A model generated the notes under the pieces. That model made no database searches. It had not been told where the DNA came from and was given only the letters and a program-made list of their open reading frames with translations. Shown here piece after piece: positions 13,926-16,773 of a stretch of DNA of 16,773 bases. Position 1 is the first letter of the stretch, and the number at the start of each line of letters is the position of its first letter. This DNA is from CAYRSA01 sp964494845. GTDB taxonomy: Bacteria; Patescibacteriota; Saccharimonadia; Saccharimonadales; JAGQNJ01. The position numbers and the translations under genes were made by a program. Where the stretch lies: NCBI GenBank assembly GCA_964494845.1, contig CAZBSC010000016.1, positions 1 to 16,773 of the forward strand, given 5' to 3'.

Positions 13926-15414
13926 CATCCAGGCCCAACTTTTTCGAGATCGTGATGTGCGGGCGCAGATCACAAGTAATAGCCATCAGTGGTTTTTCTC
14001 TACGTATTTTGCAAGTTACATCATGCATGAAACATCGGATATTCACCGACAACTATTTGCAATAACCGAAGATGACTCATTGCCATTAGCCGTTGTAGTG
14101 GCTTTTCGTGGCTCCGCGAAATCCACGATTATGACTATGAGCTACCCTATCTGGGCAATAGTTGGTAAACAACAAAAAAAGTTTGTACTGATCGCAAGCC
14201 AAACGCAATATCAGGCTCGTGTTCACCTTACTAATATTAAACGCGAACTTGAAAGTAATGAGCTACTGGCCAATGACCTTGGACCTTTTGTAGAGCAGCG
14301 TGAAGAATGGGGCTCAACCTCACTCTATATACCAAAGTACAATGCACGCATTACTGCTATATCAACTGAGCAAAGTGTTCGCGGGATACGTCATGGTGCC
14401 CACAGGCCAGATTTAATCATTGCCGATGATGTTGAGGATATGGGCTCAGTAAAAACGCGTGAGGGCCGCAATAAAACATTTGATTGGTTCACGGGTGAAA
14501 TAATCCCTGCTGGTGACACGAATACGAAACTTATAGCTATAGGTAACCTGCTAAATGAAGACTCATTACTAATGCGATTGAAAGAACGCATCGACAACAA
14601 TGATATAGATGGTGTTTTTCATGAGTTCCCAATAATGAGTGGTGACAAAAGCTTGTGGCCGGGAAAATATCCTACTAAAGCATCACTTCAAACATTGATG
14701 CGTACGGTTGGTAATAAAATTGCGTGGGAACGCGAGTACATGCTTCGCATCATTCCTGATGAAGACCAGGTAATTTATCCTGAGTGGATACAGCTATATA
14801 GTGTGCAGCCCGACAAAACTAAAACAAACGAATATATCAATTCGTTTATATCAGTAGATTTAGCGATATCACAAAAATCTACCGCCGATTACACGGCAAT
14901 TACAATTATTCATTTATACGGCTACAAACCTGAAGATCGCAAATACTATATCGATAGTAGAATCGTCAACAAACGTATTACTCATTTAGAGACACTCGAC
15001 ACCATTGAACAGCAATATTGGGCTCTAAATAACGAAGAACTAACAAATGCCCGGGTACTTGTCGAGCAGGTTGCCTATCAACAATCAGTTGTAGAGCAAT
15101 TAGCTGATCGGGGCATAAAAGCAAAAGGCGTAAAAATACACACCGACAAACGTGCTCGCTTGCAGCTCGTGAGCCCATTATTTCAACAAAGTGCCGTGTT
15201 TATACCTAATACATCACAAGGTAAAATGTTAGCGCAACAACTTACGGGGTTTGGCGTTGAAAAGTATGACGACCTAGCTGACTCAATTTCAATGGGTCTT
15301 GGTTATATTCAGACTAGTGTAAAGTGGAAGCCCGAAGCAGCATTAAGTTTTATCGGCCCAGGTTCTGATGGTACTAGATTTATAAGTTATGGGATTAAGT
15401 ATGTCGATGATTAA
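13912..15414 (+). CDS. phage large terminase (packaging ATPase-nuclease)
   Basis: 500 residues, full length for TerL, the motor that pumps DNA into procapsids and cuts it. The ATPase half has Walker A A-F-R-G-S-A-K-S-T at 64-72, with Ala before the Lys as in some terminase families, Walker B L-I-I-A-D-D-V-E-D at 168-176 and a G-N-L-L-N coupling segment at 211-215. The nuclease half is RNase-H-like: V-D-L-A-I-S with D316, V-E-Q with E385 and Y-D-D-L-A-D with D453, D454 and D457. All key acids are present, so it is not an obvious pseudogene. No portal gene follows; instead a DUF4268 gene begins 57 bp on. It overlaps the small terminase by 14 bp and lacks a strong ribosome site of its own. Confidence 0.95.
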   Translation: MTDNDIQAQLFRDRDVRAQITSNSHQWFFSTYFASYIMHETSDIHRQLFAITEDDSLPLAVVVAFRGSAKSTIMTMSYPIWAIVGKQQKKFVLIASQTQYQARVHLTNIKRELESNELLANDLGPFVEQREEWGSTSLYIPKYNARITAISTEQSVRGIRHGAHRPDLIIADDVEDMGSVKTREGRNKTFDWFTGEIIPAGDTNTKLIAIGNLLNEDSLLMRLKERIDNNDIDGVFHEFPIMSGDKSLWPGKYPTKASLQTLMRTVGNKIAWEREYMLRIIPDEDQVIYPEWIQLYSVQPDKTKTNEYINSFISVDLAISQKSTADYTAITIIHLYGYKPEDRKYYIDSRIVNKRITHLETLDTIEQQYWALNNEELTNARVLVEQVAYQQSVVEQLADRGIKAKGVKIHTDKRARLQLVSPLFQQSAVFIPNTSQGKMLAQQLTGFGVEKYDDLADSISMGLGYIQTSVKWKPEAALSFIGPGSDGTRFISYGIKYVDD

Positions 15415-15471
15415 TCTACTAGATATTACTCATGCTTTGAGGCATTACTTGAAAGCAGTAGAATAGGAGTA

Positions 15472-16395
15472 ATGGAATTGTCTAGGCTAACAAAATTACC
15501 ACTAAGAACAATATGGAAGCATGAAGCGCTCGACTTCACGCAGTGGTTGGCTTTGCCAGAAAACCTAGAATTACTGGCCGAGACCATTGGCGTAGATTTA
15601 ATGAACGCACAAACAGAAGTCGGTGTTGGCCAGTTCAACGTAGATATTCTTGCAGAAGATGAAAATGGTCATAAGGTAGTAATTGAAAATCAGCTAGAGA
15701 ATACCGACCACGACCATCTCGGCAAGCTAATCACCTACGCCTCAGGTCTTCAGGCTGAAGTATGCGTCTGGGTTGTAGCTCGAGCTCGACAAGAACACGA
15801 ACAAGCTATCAATTGGTTAAACGAAAACACTACTGAAGGCGCAAACTTTTTCTTAATTGAGGTTGAAGCATGGAAGATTGGTGACTCGTTGCCAGCACCT
15901 AGATTTAACATCGTAGCTAAACCAAATGACTGGGCTAAAACTATCAAACAGCAAAGTGCTGGTGGAAATAAGGTCACAGATCTCAAGCTACAACAGCAAG
16001 CGTTTTGGGAAAAGCTCCGTGAGTACGGTGAGCAGAACGGTAAACTAGTACGCAATTGGCGTAAAGCACTCCCACAGCATTGGTATAACATAGGCATTGG
16101 TTCAACTCGCGCTAAGTTGGCCGCAAAAGTTAACACTCAAGAATCCTATGTTGGTCTTGAATTGTACATATACCAAGACACAGAACTATTTTATGAACTT
16201 CAAGCAAAGAAATCAGAAATTGAGAGCAAACTCGGTTACGAATTAGACTGGCAAGAATTACCAGAACGTAAAGCTAGTCGCGTGATCGTTACTAAAGCTG
16301 GTAACTTCCAAGATGAATCAGAACAAGATGAACTAATTGCATGGCTTGTTGCAAAAGCCGACGAATTCACAAAAGTCTTTAAAAAACTTCTCTAA
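15472..16395 (+). CDS. DUF4268 protein, PD-(D/E)XK nuclease-like
   Basis: 307 residues. The N-terminal half fits the nuclease-like part of DUF4268 proteins: W-K-H-E-A-L-D-F-T-x-W-L at 15-26, V-G-V-G-Q-F-N-V-D-I-L with D58, the I-E-N-Q strand with E72 and Q74 replacing the usual E-x-K, then T-D-H-D-H-L-G-K-L-I-T-Y-A-S-G at 78-92. The C-terminal DUF4268 domain (about 172-305) is alpha/beta with a charged helical end. Biochemical function is not known to me; occurrence in mobile elements and defence islands suggests DNA recognition or cleavage. The ATG at 15472 sits only 2 nt after AGGAG, and a TTG at 15478 would have better spacing, but the protein start M-E-L-S-x-L fits the family. It may be a cargo gene of the packaging element. 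Confidence 0.88.
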   Translation: MELSRLTKLPLRTIWKHEALDFTQWLALPENLELLAETIGVDLMNAQTEVGVGQFNVDILAEDENGHKVVIENQLENTDHDHLGKLITYASGLQAEVCVWVVARARQEHEQAINWLNENTTEGANFFLIEVEAWKIGDSLPAPRFNIVAKPNDWAKTIKQQSAGGNKVTDLKLQQQAFWEKLREYGEQNGKLVRNWRKALPQHWYNIGIGSTRAKLAAKVNTQESYVGLELYIYQDTELFYELQAKKSEIESKLGYELDWQELPERKASRVIVTKAGNFQDESEQDELIAWLVAKADEFTKVFKKLL

Positions 16396-16416
16396 GCACA
16401 ATTTAACAGCTAGGCT

Positions 16417-16439
16417 TTATACCTCCGTTGGCGGTATAA
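16417..16439. promoter_or_regulatory. 23-bp near-perfect palindrome over a -10 element
   Basis: TTATACC (16417-16423) mirrors GGTATAA (16433-16439), with inner CC/GG pairs around a GTT centre and one mismatch (16424/16432). It overlaps TATAAT at 16435-16440. No T-run follows, so an operator that would block the -10 is more likely than a terminator of the gene ending at 16395. Confidence 0.5.
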
Positions 16440-16440
16440 T
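16435..16440 (+). promoter_or_regulatory. TATAAT -10 element of the structured RNA
   Basis: A perfect TATAAT. A start 7 nt downstream is 16447, the first paired base of the structured RNA. The -35 region is weak (AGGCTT at 17 bp), so the promoter may need an activator. Confidence 0.5.
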
Positions 16441-16446
16441 AGTTAT

Positions 16447-16589
16447 TGTCTAGGATCTAAATAAGTATTAACCCGTAGAGGACTCTACGTACGTTCATGC
16501 CAAGAAAGTGGCAGCTACGTACAAAAGAGTAGGCATGAATAATGCTTATTTGGGTCCTAGACAGTCCAGCGTGGCTGTCACTTTTTTTT
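16447..16589 (+). ncRNA. structured RNA of about 143 nt (three-way junction plus terminator), unidentified
   Basis: P1 pairs 16447-16470 with 16540-16563: 24 consecutive pairs, 21 Watson-Crick and three G-U (16456, 16458, 16466). Inside are P2, CGTAGAG (16474-16480) with CTCTACG (16483-16489), and P3, TTCATGCC (16494-16501) with GGCATGAA (16532-16539), making a three-way junction with no unpaired base between P3 and P1. The joining TACG (16490-16493) is complementary to CGTA (16518-16521) in the P3 loop, a possible pseudoknot. A terminator follows at 16560-16589. I compared it from memory with common riboswitches, 6S, SRP RNA, twister and hammerhead ribozymes and found no match. It may be a separate small RNA or a riboswitch-like leader of the gene at 16625. 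Confidence 0.65.
16560..16589 (+). terminator. intrinsic terminator of the structured RNA
   Basis: GACAG plus CCA (16560-16568, one bulged T) pairs with TGG plus CTGTC (16572-16579), followed by AC and eight T residues (16582-16589). Its 5' arm shares four bases (16560-16563) with the base of stem P1, so full P1 pairing and the terminator compete. Confidence 0.7.
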
Positions 16590-16590
16590 A

Positions 16591-16616
16591 TGACAGTCTC
16601 TGGGGAAAGGCTGTCA
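16591..16616 (+). promoter_or_regulatory. second hairpin enclosing a purine-rich ribosome-site candidate
   Basis: TGACAG (16591-16596) pairs with CTGTCA (16611-16616); the loop contains GGGGAAAGG (16602-16610), the only candidate ribosome site for the GTG at 16625. TGACAG can instead pair with CTGTCA at 16575-16580 across the T-run, which would disrupt the terminator. Confidence 0.45.
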
Positions 16617-16624
16617 GACCAAAA

Positions 16625-16773
16625 GTGCGTATTATTTCATGGAACTGCAACATGGCGTTCCGAAACAAAAGCGATGCAATCCTCAAGCACAAGCCTGATT
16701 TATTGATTCTTCAAGAATGCTCCAAAGCCGACATAGAAAATTCATCAGCATTATTCAAACACTGGGTTGGCAA
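16625..16773 (+). CDS. endonuclease/exonuclease/phosphatase (EEP) family protein, 5' part only
   Basis: The first 49 codons of a gene that leaves the window. From the GTG at 16625 the protein begins V-R-I-I-S-W-N-C-N, with N7 in the family's W-N position, and L-I-L-Q-E-C at 28-33, whose Glu is the metal ligand of the EEP fold (exonuclease III/DNase I/sphingomyelinase relatives). The start at the first beta strand is typical. No ATG or other start lies in frame upstream before the terminator. The ribosome-site candidate GGGGAAAGG is 14 nt upstream and inside a hairpin, which is unusual and suggests regulated translation. Substrate cannot be told from this fragment. Confidence 0.75.
   Translation, partial: MRIISWNCNMAFRNKSDAILKHKPDLLILQECSKADIENSSALFKHWVG

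Noticed and set aside
13912..15414. Terminase as a decayed pseudogene
   Set aside because: The frame is unbroken, the length is normal and the Walker motifs and nuclease acids are all present.
16447..16563. Miniature transposable element with 24-bp terminal inverted repeats
   Set aside because: No target duplication is visible at the ends, and all three mismatches between the arms are G-U pairs, which favours an RNA stem over DNA inverted repeats.
16447..16589. Retron msr-msd region
   Set aside because: Inverted end repeats and hairpins are suggestive, but there is no reverse transcriptase gene in the window, and no convincing branching-G context.
16590..16624. ATG at 16590 as a start for the gene at the right edge
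   Set aside because: That frame does not give the EEP motifs; the W-N-C-N and Q-E-C motifs are in the frame of the GTG at 16625.

Overview
The window looks like the accessory part of a bacterial genome or a mobile element. It is moderately AT-rich, uses the standard code (TGA is a normal stop) and is packed with genes that have short overlaps. Taxonomy cannot be fixed from the sequence. Compact gene packing, some starts without a Shine-Dalgarno sequence and the overall protein style are compatible with a Patescibacteria (Saccharibacteria-like) genome, but this is a low-confidence impression. There are no tRNA, rRNA, insertion sequence or CRISPR genes.

Left flank (1-2470): a possible truncated gene start on the minus strand, a minus-strand 402-residue protein with four CxxC pairs (two zinc ribbons), a plus-strand 145-residue hypothetical protein whose strong promoter places the transcript start on the ATG (leaderless), and a minimal staphylococcal-nuclease-like protein. 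A long structured inverted repeat separates these from the next, convergent operon.

Defence operon (11951 down to 2470, minus strand): seven genes with 20-bp or 4-bp overlaps or 0-1 nt gaps. In order they are hsdM, a TIGR02391/Ymh-type protein with a HEPN-like R-x4-H motif, hsdS, a Shedu (SduA/DUF4263-like) nuclease, hsdR, a DUF2779 protein combining Cas4-like and DnaQ-like nuclease motifs, and a 78-residue stand-alone FtsK-gamma-like winged helix with a Cys/His cluster. This is a complete type I restriction-modification system with four extra proteins written into the same transcript. I infer a composite system in which restriction is backed by one or more abortive effectors, by analogy with PrrC inside a type Ic hsd locus. 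The intergenic region upstream of hsdM carries four 11-bp repeats in helical phase.

Right side (12080-15414, plus strand): a promoter and a leader with competing hairpins, then a phage-type packaging cassette of ParB-domain DNA methyltransferase, small terminase-like HTH protein and large terminase, joined by overlaps. No portal or capsid gene follows. Next is a DUF4268 PD-(D/E)XK-like protein (15472-16395).

Right edge (16396-16773): a promoter buried in a 23-bp palindrome, then a transcript predicted to start exactly at the base of a 24-bp perfectly paired stem. The stem closes a three-way junction with a possible pseudoknot and is followed by a terminator with eight T residues. Four alternating complementary segments give an attenuator-like layout ahead of the start of an endonuclease/exonuclease/phosphatase-family gene that leaves the window. 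This RNA is, with the composite operon, the strongest candidate for something undescribed.
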